A stretch of 64,000 bases of DNA from Lineus longissimus (GCF_910592395.1 NC_088323.1:2542001-2606000); one strand, 5' to 3'; counted from the stretch's first letter, positions 13,201 to 26,110 are shown. The notes: generated by a model from the letters alone, not told the origin. Made by a program: numbers and translations.

Positions 13201-16200
13201 CGACTATATTCTTCTAAAGCATATTTTGCCGGTAAATCAAGTACCGTTTTTTCTTAAAGCCTACAAAGTTGAAGTCAGGTCAGGCTTACTATTGATAACA
13301 AACACACTATCTTCAAAGTGACGCCCACGGCCTGCTCACAGATGACAAAAACATCATCTCCTTCCTTACTCCCCCGTTGACCGTTTCTTGTCAGCAGCAG
13401 CTTAAGGATGACACCGAGCAAGTCCACAGGGGCATTCAATATTCCTATCTTGTTTTATCTTTCTTTTCAACTGTCAAAGAAATATATGTAACCTAATACA
13501 AGGGCACACGCAGCTGCTTTCCGCAGATACTGCGCGGAGTGAGTTTGATGATGACGAGGAAGAGATCAGTGGCATGGTGGGCGCAAACCATGAGCCTGTG
13601 CGTTGCACAATGCAGTACATTGCATTGGGTGGTGAGGGATAAAACGCTCAACAACAATGTGCTGCATGATATGATGCATTGGCTTATGGTGTGAGCTCAA
13701 ATTCCTATATTTATTCTAATAATAGAATAATTACTGTATATACTTAAGAATAAGATAAGAGGATTTGTATCATCAGTCTATGCTATTCCTTCGGCAATGC
13801 CCAAGAATAAGAAGCACAAAGAATATATTGCACCAAAAACTTAAACTGCAAATTCAAGTAGCGCCACTGCTACTGCCAAAAACTATTGCTATCACGTGTA
13901 CGAACGTGAATGCACATAGAACGAGAAGGAGTGCTGACCTCGTGTTCAAGCATTTGACGACACGTTTCACGAATATATTCATTGGTGGCTGTTTAATTTG
14001 CCTTTTGAGATGAATCTATGCGAATTTGACAATTGGTATTATTTGTAAGGTCAGAAAATAGCTTCACTGACTCCATTCTTAAGAAAGCTAGGCCACTTGC
14101 ATTATATTTAGCGCAGTAGAAAGTGTAAACAACACAGACTATACCTTTTCATTACTTCAAAAATGATTGATCATTTTGTACTCGTCTGGGGCATAAGTGT
14201 TGGCTGTCCCATGCGCCAAGTGTACTTTAAATGCTTGATGTATTATCCAATTGACATTACTGAGTGTATGTACATGTACAGGACGACATGTATATATAGG
14301 GTCTTTCAAGTATATCCGAAACACTAACTGATCGTACTTGAGATGAGGGAATCGAATGCTCCAATGTTATGTTGGTTTATTTTGGGGGGGCGGGTTGATT
14401 AGGGGAAGGGTTCTTTCAAAAGCATCGGTGCCATACGACATTCAAAATGGCCGTCACGACAGCCATATTGTTTTTTATTTCCAGCCACTTCGGGAAGAGC
14501 CTTTTATTTGTTGGGATAACCTTTCCTGTGTGTATTGAAGGCTATTATGGGAAGGTTCCTTTCGAAAGTTGGGCAATCCGAGACATCTTCAATTTAGTTT
14601 CCGTCGACTTCGTAGAGAAAGTTTTACCTCATTGGAGAAAATATTTCTTCTTTGGTTCAGAAGTAGCTGATATATTGTCATACCAACAACGTTACCACGT
14701 TTAGTAGTGTAAAGTAAATCTACCTGAAGGTCAGCTTTAAGATGTTTACAACTTAACTCTGACAGTTTTCTCAATTAATTTTATGATTTTGTGCTCATTT
14801 ATTTGATTCTCTCTAGGTAAATATCGTCGTAAATCGTTCTTACACGCGACCTGTCACTCGCTACCATACAAATGTTGCCCATTTTATGAACTGTAAACTT
14901 GGGAAGAGCACCCGTTGATTAATGACAAAAATTATCTTTCAAATTTATGCGTCTGGCCCGGTGCATTAATCAAACATATTTCAAGGTAGCTGGTAAAAAG
15001 CAACCAAGCAATCCATTAATTTTCTAACTGTCACAGGTTCGTTCAGATTATACTCCTTGTTGTGAAATGAAAGCAAATTTGCATGAATATTGTCAACGAT
15101 TCACGTCAGTCTGGATCAAGTGCCAACGTACAGCCTTAGAAAAACATTTTTTTTACTGTTTTGTATTATCAGGATATTCAGACAAACATGATTGTAGTTG
15201 AGCAGTTTAGGGGGAGTGATGTGCATTGTAGAAGAAAAAGCGAACATCACGCCTTTATTCTTATTAATGTAAAGCATATCCTACAAATCGACATATATTT
15301 ACATTATCTTGTTTGAAAGAGAAATAAAATGCAATGAAATGCAATAAAAGGCAGGTGGTGTATTACTATTCTCATGGCTTGACCCATTTTTCACGATCAG
15401 CAGACTTCATACCCACCGGCTCTCAATATTAAAACGACTGTGCAAATATGACTGGCACAAACAGTAACCTACTTGACTTATAACATCTGTTGTATTTACG
15501 GTAAAAAACTTCGCTTTCAAGTAATCACGACGTCTTATATGAGGCGAAAACCAGTGGAATTACAACACCGGCAGTGATGGTGATGAGGGTGATGATGGCG
15601 ATGATGATGACCACGACGTTGATAGCGATGATGATAATGACGATGACGATGACGATGATGACTACGAAGACGACGATGATACAGATAGAAACCCAAGGCA
15701 TCAGCCGGGGGCTTTTAGGCGTTATTTAAAGTAATTCTTAACGTAATATGAGCAGTAGAGCGGCTGAGCACTTAATACAGATAATTTTGTCCGATTTTTA
15801 ACTTGTTTAGCTTGGTATTGCATTATTCTTGCAAACTGATACAAAGGTCATTAAAGACGATCAAAACTTCAATAGAATCAAAGGGAAGAACACACGACAT
15901 TGAAACTGATACACATATTGTACTAAGTTAATAGAGATAAGAAGGAACAGGGTGATTCGATGATTTGTATTTTGCAACTGATAACAAGCAAATAAAATAC
16001 TTTGAATATTTCTGGAATTATATATCGCTATATGTGCATGAGCAAAGGTCATTGATGAACAAACAGTTTATACCATCAGCCAATGACTTTAAGAACAGTT
16101 CTACTCATAACCTCCGTGGCCAAGCCATTTCCCATTTGGCAGTAAAGCATTGATGTGGCCTCGTGTCAAGGGTCGGACGAACTCTGACCAGATGGGCTAT

Positions 16201-19200
16201 ATCTAAAAATACTATATGTATAACTTAATTATGAGTCCTCGTTATTGCCTCAGACAACTTACATTCGGGTTTTGACTTGAGTCATCTAAAAGTGATGATG
16301 CATGTGCAGCTGACCATGCCACCATTACATTCGTGTAGTATTTCTCACTTTCTCTAAGCTACAAAATACCACCTTCCAACTAACTTCATCGTATCTGCGT
16401 CTTATTCAGCTCAACAACAACAGCGTTTCTCATTTCCCACAGGCACAGCCAATTGATTGAAGCAATGCACTCGCAGGGCTTACCACACGGGTGAATTGGG
16501 TTAAAAGCATGCCTTCTGCCAAAAACTGAATCATCTTTCCAATTCCTAAATCCCTTGTGAGAAGATTGTTCCACCAATTGGCTACTAACATCCAAACCTC
16601 CCGTTGTACTACTCTGGTGCTTTGCCAAGAGTACCGCGGTGGTGGTATGCGCCCTAAGCCTAGTTATTCTCCATTGCAACATCGAATACCTAACAGGCTG
16701 CATCATCTCTCGCCATTGCATTGACAGCTCTTAGAAATAAGCACTTTTGAAACTTAAGTAAAAACAAACCTTGCCAAATCAAGTTTAAAAGTGTTATCCT
16801 TCTTTGTGTTGTGGCACCTGGGGGTTTCGTCAAAGGTACCGGCGATATTAGATAACTTCAGCCTGTTTGAAAGATAATGATGAACTGCATGACTGACATA
16901 TCTAGAGTTACACATTGATAAAGAATGTCGAGAAGTAGTCAAGTAAACTTGGTTAAGATCCAAGTTTTTTTTTCTACAACATGATGTGATTCAATTTATG
17001 CACTGCGCAAGGTTTCTTGAATGGTAAGTCAATCACATGTTATCATGAGGCGTTATATTTTTACTTAATTCCAAACGTAGATACGTATTGTATAGTATCT
17101 TTGGTCACCAGTAAACGTGGACATATCTATAAGCTATTTGTAAGTAAAATGTCTGATGGTGTCTTGTGGAAACTGGCAGTGCATGCTTTGATGCGCCACG
17201 ATACCGCCGTGATGACCTCCCATCAGGTAAAGCATCCGGAGAAGATTCGTAAAAGAATCATAGTTAAGGTCTGATTTAGTTTCGTGTTCATGTACAAGCA
17301 CGTGCCTTTAACGATTATAGGAGTAAGATTGCTAGTGACAGTGTAGGATCGTACCGATGGTTGAAATTTTTTTAGCATTAAATGGTTTTGCGCCTAAATG
17401 GGTAGTACTAAACGCAATATCACTAATCGGCAGTTCCTGGGTTTGCCTTTTTTCAGCGATAGTGTAGTAATTTCTGGACTTAGCTGACCTGACCTCATTT
17501 ATAGCCAGATTGACGAAAATCTATTTTTGGTCTTTGTTACCTTCTTGTCCAGCAATTAGAACAGTACTTACGTTTTCTTTGTTACAGCAAATATTTGAGA
17601 AATGTGCTGAACCATATGAAAATACCATCGCACAAAAACTGATCCTCAGGTTGCCTAACATTCGGATGAAGTTCGACGAGAAGTATCAATGTCAAGTACG
17701 CCATTTTAAAGTACAAACAAACTTAACACGTTTTCGACTAGGCCTACTTTTCAATTGGCCTCTTGAACGCACTTGATAGATCCCTTACCCCCACAACTCA
17801 CCCCTCAATACATCATTATATACGTATCGCCAGACCGGGGCTGTTGGGGTACAGCTTGTTATGCTTGGTGACGCCTCGATCGACCACGGTGATGCGTTGT
17901 TGGCAAAGTGTATAATGAATAAGTCCACTGATTGTGTCATAAATAAGTCTGGTTTGCACTCGACAAACACTTAGAGGTTTAAAGCTGAATGAACCGGGCT
18001 ACCCGCCGTAAGATTACAGCTCGTTCAGCTTTAATGCACCTTCTCATCTTTCTAGCAACTTGGTTAATTCTATGTCAATATTCCGCCAAGAGCGACGACC
18101 CAGTGACATCAATTTAAGAGGAAGCAATTTGCCAATACCTTGATAAAATCGAGGAGAAGGAATCTATAATCATTGGTTTTTGTTCCGGGGATTATTGACT
18201 AAAGTCTCGTCAAAGACACGAGTGTGCCAATCATTATATCGAGTTTTATCACGCCAGAACATCCCTAACGGCCAAGTTAGAAAACACAAACGCCCGACCA
18301 CCAAGCGACCCGCACTTGAACATGGCCAAAAGGCCCACATTGCCTTCGACCTTATACGATGATGATGATATTATTATGATGATGAACAGTGCGACAGAAC
18401 GTGGCTAGAAAGTGTTTTGGTTGGTATAATCGGATGACAGACAGGCCTTTTTTCCCATAAGACCCTAACCCCTTTACCTTTCTGAAGAATTTACGTTACT
18501 CTTTGATATATACGATACTAATAAGCCATATCGCTTGTAGCATCTTAAGGGCAACTTACCAACAAGTTCGGCCTCGATGACGATAATCGAGCCTTCCCGG
18601 GAGAGAGCTACACCCGCCCCCACAGGCTGAGTCAAACGGACCACTTTCAAAGCCCTTCTGAATAAAACATACCATGTCATTGCTGATTCGGACATCATAG
18701 CTACTGGCGGAGCAATAATATATATCCATATGATATTTCTTAAGTCATCAGAAGTTATTAGCTTTATATTCATCTGACTCAGATTCGTGTATCTTACCTT
18801 GGCAATAATCCATCAACCGCTCATAATGCCGTACATTCGGAAGTAGCTCGTGACCTTTCGCTGATGTGAATGAACAGATCCTTTTGCAAGTAGGATGAAA
18901 CCGAAAACCTTTGCTAGGTATTTGCACTATCGGACATTTGTCCAAAGATATCGATTGCGAATCGGGTTGACCTGAATTCCATCCAAGGTTGCTAACCGCG
19001 ATAAGTTCTCAGCAAAGATCTTATTTATGTTACTTGGTACAATATTTTCAATGTTCTTGTATAATATCTTAGACTTTAAGGGTTTAGTGACCAGTACATT
19101 ATAGACCGGTCATATTTTGCCCTATAATTTGACGTCTTCAAACGGGATCATTTATAAATCAGGAAATCAGGAATTCAAAACTCCCATCCTCCTCTGAAAG

Positions 19201-22200
19201 GCGATAAGTGGTATTTGTTCGATGCCATGTAAGAATTAGGCATATGTAATTGCGAAAGGCAACTTCAAATCCTTCTGAAGTCGACACTTAACAAAGATTG
19301 AACTGATAATTACGACGAGCTGGTATTATCGATTTGCGCTCTAGAATGCTGACCCAGTTATATTAGAGTAACAGCGATAAGTGTCTCATATTCAATAATC
19401 GATCAAAGTAGAAACCCGTGTAAAATTCCGATTCATACAATTTGATCGTGCCGGGGTGATTGAGATTCAGCTCAGATTCGATTTTTAAAGCTGATTAGGC
19501 ATGATTAAAACATCCAGCGGCTAAGTTAGAAAACGCCCGACCATCAACCGTCCAACTGCACTTGAATCAACGGATTGTTCTTGGCAATTCTCAAAATGGA
19601 TGTCCACGCGCTTTGCAACTAAAATGCATGCGAATCGTTTAAACCATTTTGGTACCTTCTGTGTGTTTGAACGAGTAAGGGTCCCTGCCCATGTTATTTC
19701 CACTAAAAATGCAGCCAAATGTCAGACTGAGTTTCAATCTTGGTATCGATTCGTACTATTGCCTTGACCGAACTGGCGTGACACACTTTCCTTCTAAAGC
19801 AACGGCGAACCAATCAATTTAATGCAAAATCTCACCGAAATCCCCGTTCGTTTGACCTTTTCAACATGATAGACGTGCGATCTCTAAATAGTCCAATTGG
19901 AAGTTAGTCAAAACGGAAAGATCAATTGCAATCACCATCTATCAGGCTCGGATTGATTGGTCGAGTTCATGGACCCTTTCTTCGACTACAGTGCATTCGT
20001 AAATTTTCTGGAGTGAGAATTGATTGGACGAGGTTAGACTTTTACTCAGAGCTACGCATGCCAAACAGGATTTCTTTTATGGTTCTGCATCAGAAGTAAA
20101 ACAAGTTTCTTAAGCGAAGTCCGATAGTTTCTTGCAGGTCCTCGCGAGAGGGATTTTTTCTGCATACATGTATTCCTCAGTTGTTATCATATTTGGTATC
20201 TTAGTTGATGGACACAAAAATTGATAGCCTGGTGGTCGCGCAATATTAACCGCAACATAGAGTACAATTATCTAACCTACTCTGTCAACGAAGTATCAGT
20301 TTCTCGATTGGAGTACGAAGATCTCTGCGAGTGGTTATGTTTTAATGTTAAAACATAATCGTTATATAACGAAGTGGGTCACTAACACGTTAACTTCTCC
20401 ATGTCAAATGTTTTCAAAATAATGAAATCATAAATTGTCCTTTTTTTTCTGAAAGAGGAAACAAGATTGATATGGATGCCCAAAACAGCATCTTAACTCC
20501 CTAAGGTAAATAAAACTCCAACGATATTGGATGCTCTTCCTATCGCAAGAGTTTGTAATATCAGTTGACGTCCCATCAGATATATCTCGGCAGCTCACCG
20601 CACAAGATTGATCAGCTGCTACAGCATTACGTTACAAACTTCTCACTCCGATTTCGTCAATATTATGCGATTTATATCTGTTTCTATATAACCCAATAAG
20701 CTTTGCAATCTTGGTGAATATTGCCAGGTGATTTGGTATACGACTGGATGAAGGTAGTTTAACTATATAAACATCACATGATTATCGCCACGTGATAATT
20801 GTCATAGGGTTACCGTATATCATCGATGTTTTAAATATTGTTGCATCTGCAATTATTTTCTTAGTCGTAGATGAGACAGTGCCGGGGCTGGAGGGTGTAG
20901 AGAGGACTAGGTTCACAGTCATATCTCATCGCCAAGTGTTCCAGCGGCGAGCTCCGTTTTGAAATAACCTCCTTCTTGCCGTTGTTTTTGAGCCAGAGAC
21001 TTTAGAACTAATTTGTTTTGAACTTTGAAACACTTCAAAGGTTTTTCTCTCGGATAACACAAATATCCACCTTTTAGATATTTTTAAAAAGCTTCATTTT
21101 GCATTATCGAAAACAAACAACATCAAGGGTGAACTAAATAGTTTTGTGCGTTCATGATAGCGGCGTTAGAAGTAGTTATGGAATCTATTGAATTGTTATC
21201 ATACTGTTCAGAACTTTGAACATGTGCCATTTAAAGACTAGTTATGGCGCAACATCGAAATTGACAAAAAAGACGCTTCGAGGCATTGCTTATCTGAACA
21301 AAGTCATTTTCCAAAAACAAATACATCTACATGCACCTGCAATGTTCACAAACATTGTTTCATCTCAAATACCAAAGACAACATGTATCCGATTCCAATT
21401 TATCGAAATCAATATTTTTACGTCAATTTGTTTGCAACATGACAATACAGCAGAATGTTTTAAAATTCATCACATTTACCAATAAAGGCGAATCTTGAAA
21501 AAAAACTCCCACTCATCCAAGTAAATGAACAGTTCGTGTAGTCATTGTAGTCAATTGACACACGTGCAGCCCCACAGTTAATGATTTTGCCTCCTCTAGG
21601 TTTTGTGACTTCAAACCATGGGAGTGCCAATATCTATGCTAGAGCAATCTTATCCGAGCAAGGAACACCACTTTTTAGTTTACAGAAATTTCATACTATC
21701 GTCAAATGTGTATTTTCAGCTCCACACAACGACCACAATGCCCTGCAGTTCACGTTCAGCAAAGACGAGATAACGCGCGGGGACCTTGACGTCACGAGTG
21801 CCCATCTTTGGATTCTGCTCCGCTACAAAAAGCCAAAGTTTACCAGAAGGAAACCAAGACGGGTTCTCCTAACAGTCAGCAAAATGACGCAAGATGGCCG
21901 CACTGGTGAGATCGTAGCCTCCTTCCCCGTGACTTCAAAACACTCAAGGTGGCAGAAACTCACCATTCCTGTCGAGGTGATACAAGAAATGTTTAAAGAA
22001 TTGAACACAAAAATACGCTTTCTTGTTAGTTGTGCCGGTTGTGATACGGAGGTGGAACCGGTTTTGGTGAAGAGAAAATCGCGCCGGCCGCGAAGTCGAT
22101 CGAGGGGCCGGCGATTCCGACCTCGGCGAAAAAACAAACTAAACAAGCGGCGGCCATTTTTAATCATTCGAACGCACGTAAAGAAGTCCGCTAGACATAA

Positions 22201-22552
22201 AATCGAGAAACGACACGCAAAATGTGATCCGGAATTCGACAGTTGTTGTAAACAAGAATTATATGTTGATTTTAAAGACTTAGGTTGGGACTGGATTATC
22301 ACCCCTAGCGGTTATAACGCACACTACTGTAATGGCGTGTGTGGTGTAGGTTCAACGCCTGATATGTATGCTACAAGACATTCCACCATAGTTAGTAGGA
22401 TTTTAAAAATCAAACCTGCGGAGGAAAGACTTCAGCCATGTTGCTCGCCGAAATCGATGAAACCGCTGTCTTTATTGTATTTTGACGATAAGTTTGATAT
22501 AGTCAAAGCAGATCTGGATGGTATGGTCGTAAATCAGTGCTCCTGCTCATGA
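6925..22552 (+). CDS. activin / inhibin-beta-like TGF-beta family ligand precursor (2 coding exons)
   Basis: Predicted 397-aa secreted precursor, exons 6925-7285 and 21720-22552. Exon 1 ends after the first base of a codon (GAAG|GTAAGT) and exon 2 starts at the second codon base after TATTTTCAG, so the frames join exactly. Signal peptide is about residues 1-22. The prodomain has a CTGTDC pair near the N-terminus, then ISEIVSF at the end of exon 1, matching the position of the SEIITF block that ends exon 1 in inhibin-beta genes. Exon 2 continues with a VTSAHLWILLR block and a RPFLII block before a basic segment (238-285) and the ligand domain (289-397). The ligand domain has nine cysteines, the set shared by activins, TGF-betas and myostatin/GDF11. 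Activins signal as disulfide-linked dimers through type II/type I receptor kinases and Smad2/3. RPFLII and the FKDLGW context favour activin over myostatin. An oddity is GWDWII where activins usually have GWNDWII. The 14.4-kb intron holds no gene I can see. Confidence 0.92.
11551..11564 (-). promoter_or_regulatory. possible nuclear-receptor site (tandem AGGTCA half-sites)
   Basis: The minus strand reads AAAGGTCAAGGTCA, two overlapping AGGTCA half-sites, the second preceded by TCA as in FTZ-F1/ERR-type extended half-sites (TCAAGGTCA). It lies in the first intron of the activin-like gene. The match is exact, but a single 14-bp site in a large intron may be chance. Confidence 0.25.
11653..11704 (+). 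repeat. perfect tandem duplication, 26-bp unit, two copies
   Basis: The unit TTGAATCGACTGTCCTCGAT followed by TCTGCT is present twice without a mismatch. Each unit contains an internal inverted repeat, GAATCGA facing TCGATTC, so each copy can form a small hairpin. Perfect identity suggests a recent duplication. Confidence 0.85.
15578..15681 (+). repeat. GAT/GAC-rich imperfect trinucleotide tract
   Basis: About 100 bp of interspersed GATGAT, GACGAT, GATGAC and GGTGAT triplets. It is an imperfect microsatellite in the activin intron. The open frame it creates would be Asp-rich low-complexity sequence with no flanking coding evidence. Confidence 0.7.
18257..18325 (+). repeat. dispersed repeat copy A
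   Basis: ACATCC, then AAGTTAGAAAAC, CGCCCGACCA and GCACTTGAA occur in the same order and spacing here and at 19508-19572. Copy A carries a few extra bases (ACAAA) between the second and third blocks. They are diverged direct copies of an unidentified repeat. Confidence 0.55.
19508..19572 (+). repeat. dispersed repeat copy B
   Basis: Second copy of the unit at 18257-18325, same orientation about 1.25 kb downstream, with shared blocks AAGTTAGAAAAC, CGCCCGACCA and GCACTTGAA. The ends of the underlying element could not be fixed from two copies. Confidence 0.55.
20335..20358. repeat. short perfect palindrome
   Basis: TTATGTTTTAA faces TTAAAACATAA across a 2-base loop. Function is unknown; AT-rich palindromes of this size arise readily by chance or cruciform-associated mutation. 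Confidence 0.6.
21720..22552 (+). CDS. activin-like gene, coding exon 2 (prodomain, basic linker, ligand domain)
   Basis: Begins after TGTATTTTCAG and completes residue 121. The frame is open upstream to an ATG at 21581, but the residues before 21720 show no prodomain likeness, and the splice acceptor restores the family sequence. Prodomain about 121-237 ends with VSCAGCD, the CxxC pair seen in activin proregions. Residues 238-265 are an Arg/Lys-rich stretch including RGRR and RPRR, candidate furin sites. Basic KIEKR (281-285) sits just before the first ligand cysteine at 289. The ligand core runs CDPEFDSCC, HYCNGVC, PCC, NQCSCS and ends at TGA. Candidate AATAAA signals are at 22942 and 23225. 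Confidence 0.92.
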
Positions 22553-23224
22553 GCACAGCGAGACTATCTGTGATTGGTTGAACCAGCAACTCAGAAAGAC
22601 AGAGTCATGGTCGCCATTTTTACTGTGGAGGCCGATGTGAATACACATCCCTCTCAGACTAGGTCAGAGGATGTAACGTTGTGACGTCAAGACACGTGAT
22701 TTCATGCTATTGATCCCTTCGGAGGTTCTTCATTGAAAATCAGACTAAATGACTCAACTAGCTCTGACGTAATATCAAACAAGCATTACTTGAGATAAGG
22801 TCTAGCACTATTGATTCTGGTCCGTTGTGCAACTGATTGAGAAACAAAACAATTTTTTGGGCAATGTGCATTTATCACTGAAAACCTTGGCTTTTAGCTA
22901 CAACAATTGAGATGTTTCAGCGAGGGTGTTGCACGTGTCATAATAAATGCTACGGGGAGTGTGTCAGTCATGTCAGTTCTACTTTATGGTATTCCAGGCT
23001 CTCAATGCACACGACGTTATCTCGTGCAATGGCGAGCATACATGTCCGCCCTGTGCACCAATGGCCTGTACATTAAATGGACTCTGCATGTGGAAGTTTT
23101 TACGTAAATACATCGAGGTAAATGCTCTGTGAGTAGTTCATCGAAGCAAACTGACGGGTAATTATGAGATTTTTAATGCTAACGGGTTAAGAGAAAGACA
23201 AATATTTGCTAGCATTGTGACAGA

Positions 23225-23230
23225 AATAAA
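23225..23230 (+). terminator. candidate polyadenylation signal for the activin-like gene
   Basis: AATAAA about 670 bp after the activin stop codon. An earlier AATAAA at 22942-22947 is an alternative. Both rest on the hexamer alone. Confidence 0.25.
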
Positions 23231-24424
23231 AGGCATGGCCTGAGAATGAAATGAACATGGTTTGTAGTAGTGTAAGTAACTTTAATGTAGCGGGCCCTTT
23301 CTTCTCTGCAGCAAACACGCAAGCATCTAATTGCCAAGACTAGAAAGGCATTCACCAATCTGCGTAAGACACGTATTCTAATGTAGTCTACTTATTACTG
23401 TATATCAAAGTGTTGTTCGTGCAAAAAAAAATCTTAGTCAAAGGTTGATCTATTCGCCTGTGTAAAAACTGTTGTATATATTTACAATGAGTCCAAGGTG
23501 GAATTATTCTTTGAAGTTAACTGACCTCATTAGCAGTTCAAATATATATTGTTCAGTTTTGAAAATATATAATGCAGGGTAGAGCTGCCGGCCTTCAAAT
23601 TAAAATTCGACTTTGTACTCAACCTCTTTGATATATACATTAATCTCATTCTTGAGCTTGAATGAAATATTAAACGGTGACTGTACTGTGCTAACGGATA
23701 TTCGCCAATATTGACGGAATATCCCACAGTGTGCACATATGAATTGTGTGGCACTCTCGTTAAATGGGTATGATATAAAGAAACAATGGATATTGGTGAC
23801 GTTTCTTAACATCTTCTCAATTGCGAAACACGACTTATCCGTAAAGTTACGTTCACTGTTGGAGAGTTCCAATCCATCATCAGCGTATTCGGATGGGCCG
23901 TGCGCGGCACAGTCAATTCCCAGAGCGAGAGCTGAACCACATACACCAGGCTATATTTGGCGATTTAAGTGCAGCTGACAGAGGTAAATACAATGTAAAT
24001 CGCGTGAATCTAGCGCGAGTTTAAAATCAGGAATGTATTCAGGGTACCATAGATAGCGATTTTTCAGGGAGCATAGCACACATTACTAAAGACGATTTAC
24101 ATACTGATAGCAGTTCGCCAGCTACTCATCCACGACTCTTATTTGCATAGGGGTATGCAGACGTGCTTTGAATATATTCCTCAATGCATCGGTTGTGAAA
24201 AATCTGCATGTAATGTAAATTTTGTGATGTTTCAAAATGAATGCATTTTCACTCGCGAAACAAAAATCCTTTATGAACCACGCAACAATTAGCTCATATT
24301 TAGAATGTCTAGAACCGAAATAATGTGATGGGGGGGGGGGGGAGCTTAACATCAAGTGGTTTTTTTATGCTATCTTATATTCATGGTGGTGATAAGAATG
24401 ACTTAAGTTATGCTGTCGGGACAA

Positions 24425-24589
24425 TAAAGGGACTCTTATGCTGCGTCGGTTTGTTTCCGATGGCGATGATGGCATGTCAACGCCGACAGGTGGCGCCAGC
24501 AAGTAACCCGGTGTCTACATTTAGCATCATTGCAAATATGCAATATTCCGCTGTTTGGCTGATTTTTTGCCGACATAAGAGTCCCTTTA
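24425..24589. mobile_element. MITE-like element with 15-bp terminal inverted repeats, TA flanks
   Basis: TA is followed by AAGGGACTCTTATG at the left end, and the exact inverse CATAAGAGTCCCTT is followed by TA at the right end; the total is 165 bp. It has no coding capacity. TA flanks are the target-site duplication of Tc1/mariner-type transposases, so it would be a non-autonomous element of that kind. A one-base shift of the ends is possible because the flanks read ATA and TAT. Confidence 0.65.
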
Positions 24590-26110
24590 TCATGGGTAAG
24601 AGTTGCCTCTGTTTGGGGTGAGTGTAACAGGGGAAAAGTAATCTCTCCAACGAATCTCACAAATGATGATCTTGTTTTCTGGGACGTATTGTATAAACAC
24701 TGAGTGGTCGTCATGTGGTGGCCATAATATAATATCACGTACCGTGTCTGAATTAGCTGGTGCATAGACACATGCTTGATAGACGTGATATATGTACAGG
24801 CACCCGTCAACCGGCTTAATCAGTTTAGTTATTGAACAAATGTTTTGGCTAAGTTTGGCCGTAAATTGATGGTTTACATGAACGAATTCATCGTTTGGCT
24901 TATGTACAAAGATGTGTGAATGTCGTATAACATGCTATTATTTATCCAAGACTATTTCCTTTTAGTACAGTATCTTGTCGTCTGTATGATAGTTCTAATT
25001 TGGTTTCACCAGAGGCCCTAGCATGTTATTCTTTCATACTCGGAACTTAACGACGGTTATAGGCTAATCTTAATGGTTATACATAATAAACGTTGCTAGG
25101 TTATTTCTGTGCATTCCCTATGACATCAAATACCATCGAAATCGGGTATTTTTTAAGTAAAAATGAATGATTATGTTTTGGCACTGTCGACTTGTCTCTA
25201 CGTTCATTGCGCTGGGGCGTAATGAATATCTTCAAAATGAGTGCATCCAGCAGCTCAATGGCGGGCACGAGTGTCGATCAGTACCACTTAAACTTGTTTC
25301 AGGAGAAAACGAATAAGTTTGTGTACACGAGCTCCTGTTTAATTAAATATCAATGTCCTTTAAGATGTCTGGTGTATTTACACTCTAAATTAGAATATCA
25401 CAATCGATTTGAGTCTAGAAATAGAATACGTTTAAGCTAACATTTACTGTATGTTTACCCTAAATATTTTAATTCGTTGACCGAATTACCCGGTGACCCA
25501 ATAAAAAGGATGTGAGGCGGTATACTGAACTCTGTTTGTTGTTCTTCGTGCCCTGCATCACGTGCGTCTGCTTGGAAGAGCGACGCTCTTGGAAGAAACT
25601 GACACTATTCCAACAAGCTCTTATTTGTTCGGACGAGGCAGAAAGCAATATAGTCCGCTGACGAATGAGTCCTGACTCAATGACGTATTAAGGTTCAAAA
25701 CAAGGACGAAGAGCTGCAGGGTAGAATAGTCCTAGACTAGCCTGCTTCATTATCCAAATTCGTCCCTGGTGTGGAATTCTGTTCACACCAGATTATACTA
25801 CCTATATTACACCAATAGCGTGGTGCACACATCTTAAGATCCTACATAACCGTATTGCCATCTCTCCAGGAATGGTGGAGTTACTGAGCTGATGATTTGT
25901 TTGCCCAGTCAAAGTCTATCTGCGCCTTTTTAATTCTGGTAAGCTTACTGATAACCGCTGCAAAAGGCGGATACTCTTTTAGTGGCAGCTCTGCAAATGA
26001 TGACTTGGCCAGTTAATCGTATATTTCGAGTGACGGCAACATATTTATGACACTCTTGCGGCAGGTTAGTGATTTAACATCAACCGCAACAGGAAGAGCA
26101 AGTAACCATG

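Larger units (their letters stand above)
7286..21719 (+). other. 14.4-kb intron of the activin-like gene
   Basis: Bounded by GTAAGT at 7286 and TTTTCAG at 21719. Nothing inside shows a coding domain on either strand. Visible contents are a 26-bp tandem duplication (11653-11704), a nuclear-receptor-like double half-site (11551-11564), a GAT/GAC-rich triplet stretch (about 15578-15681), two diverged copies of a dispersed repeat (18257-18325, 19508-19572) and a 24-bp palindrome (20335-20358). Inhibin-beta genes usually have one intron at this place, so the position is conserved, but the length is large compared with the 55-600 bp introns typical of the two genes downstream. Confidence 0.85.

Noticed and set aside
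21581-21719. N-terminal 46 residues of the long activin-exon ORF as the true protein start
   Set aside because: They show no signal peptide or prodomain likeness; a TATTTTCAG acceptor at 21719 and the phase-matched exon at 6925-7285 explain the gene better.
21823-22302. 159-aa minus-strand ORF opposite the activin ligand exon
   Set aside because: Antisense shadow of the ligand exon with no domain of its own.
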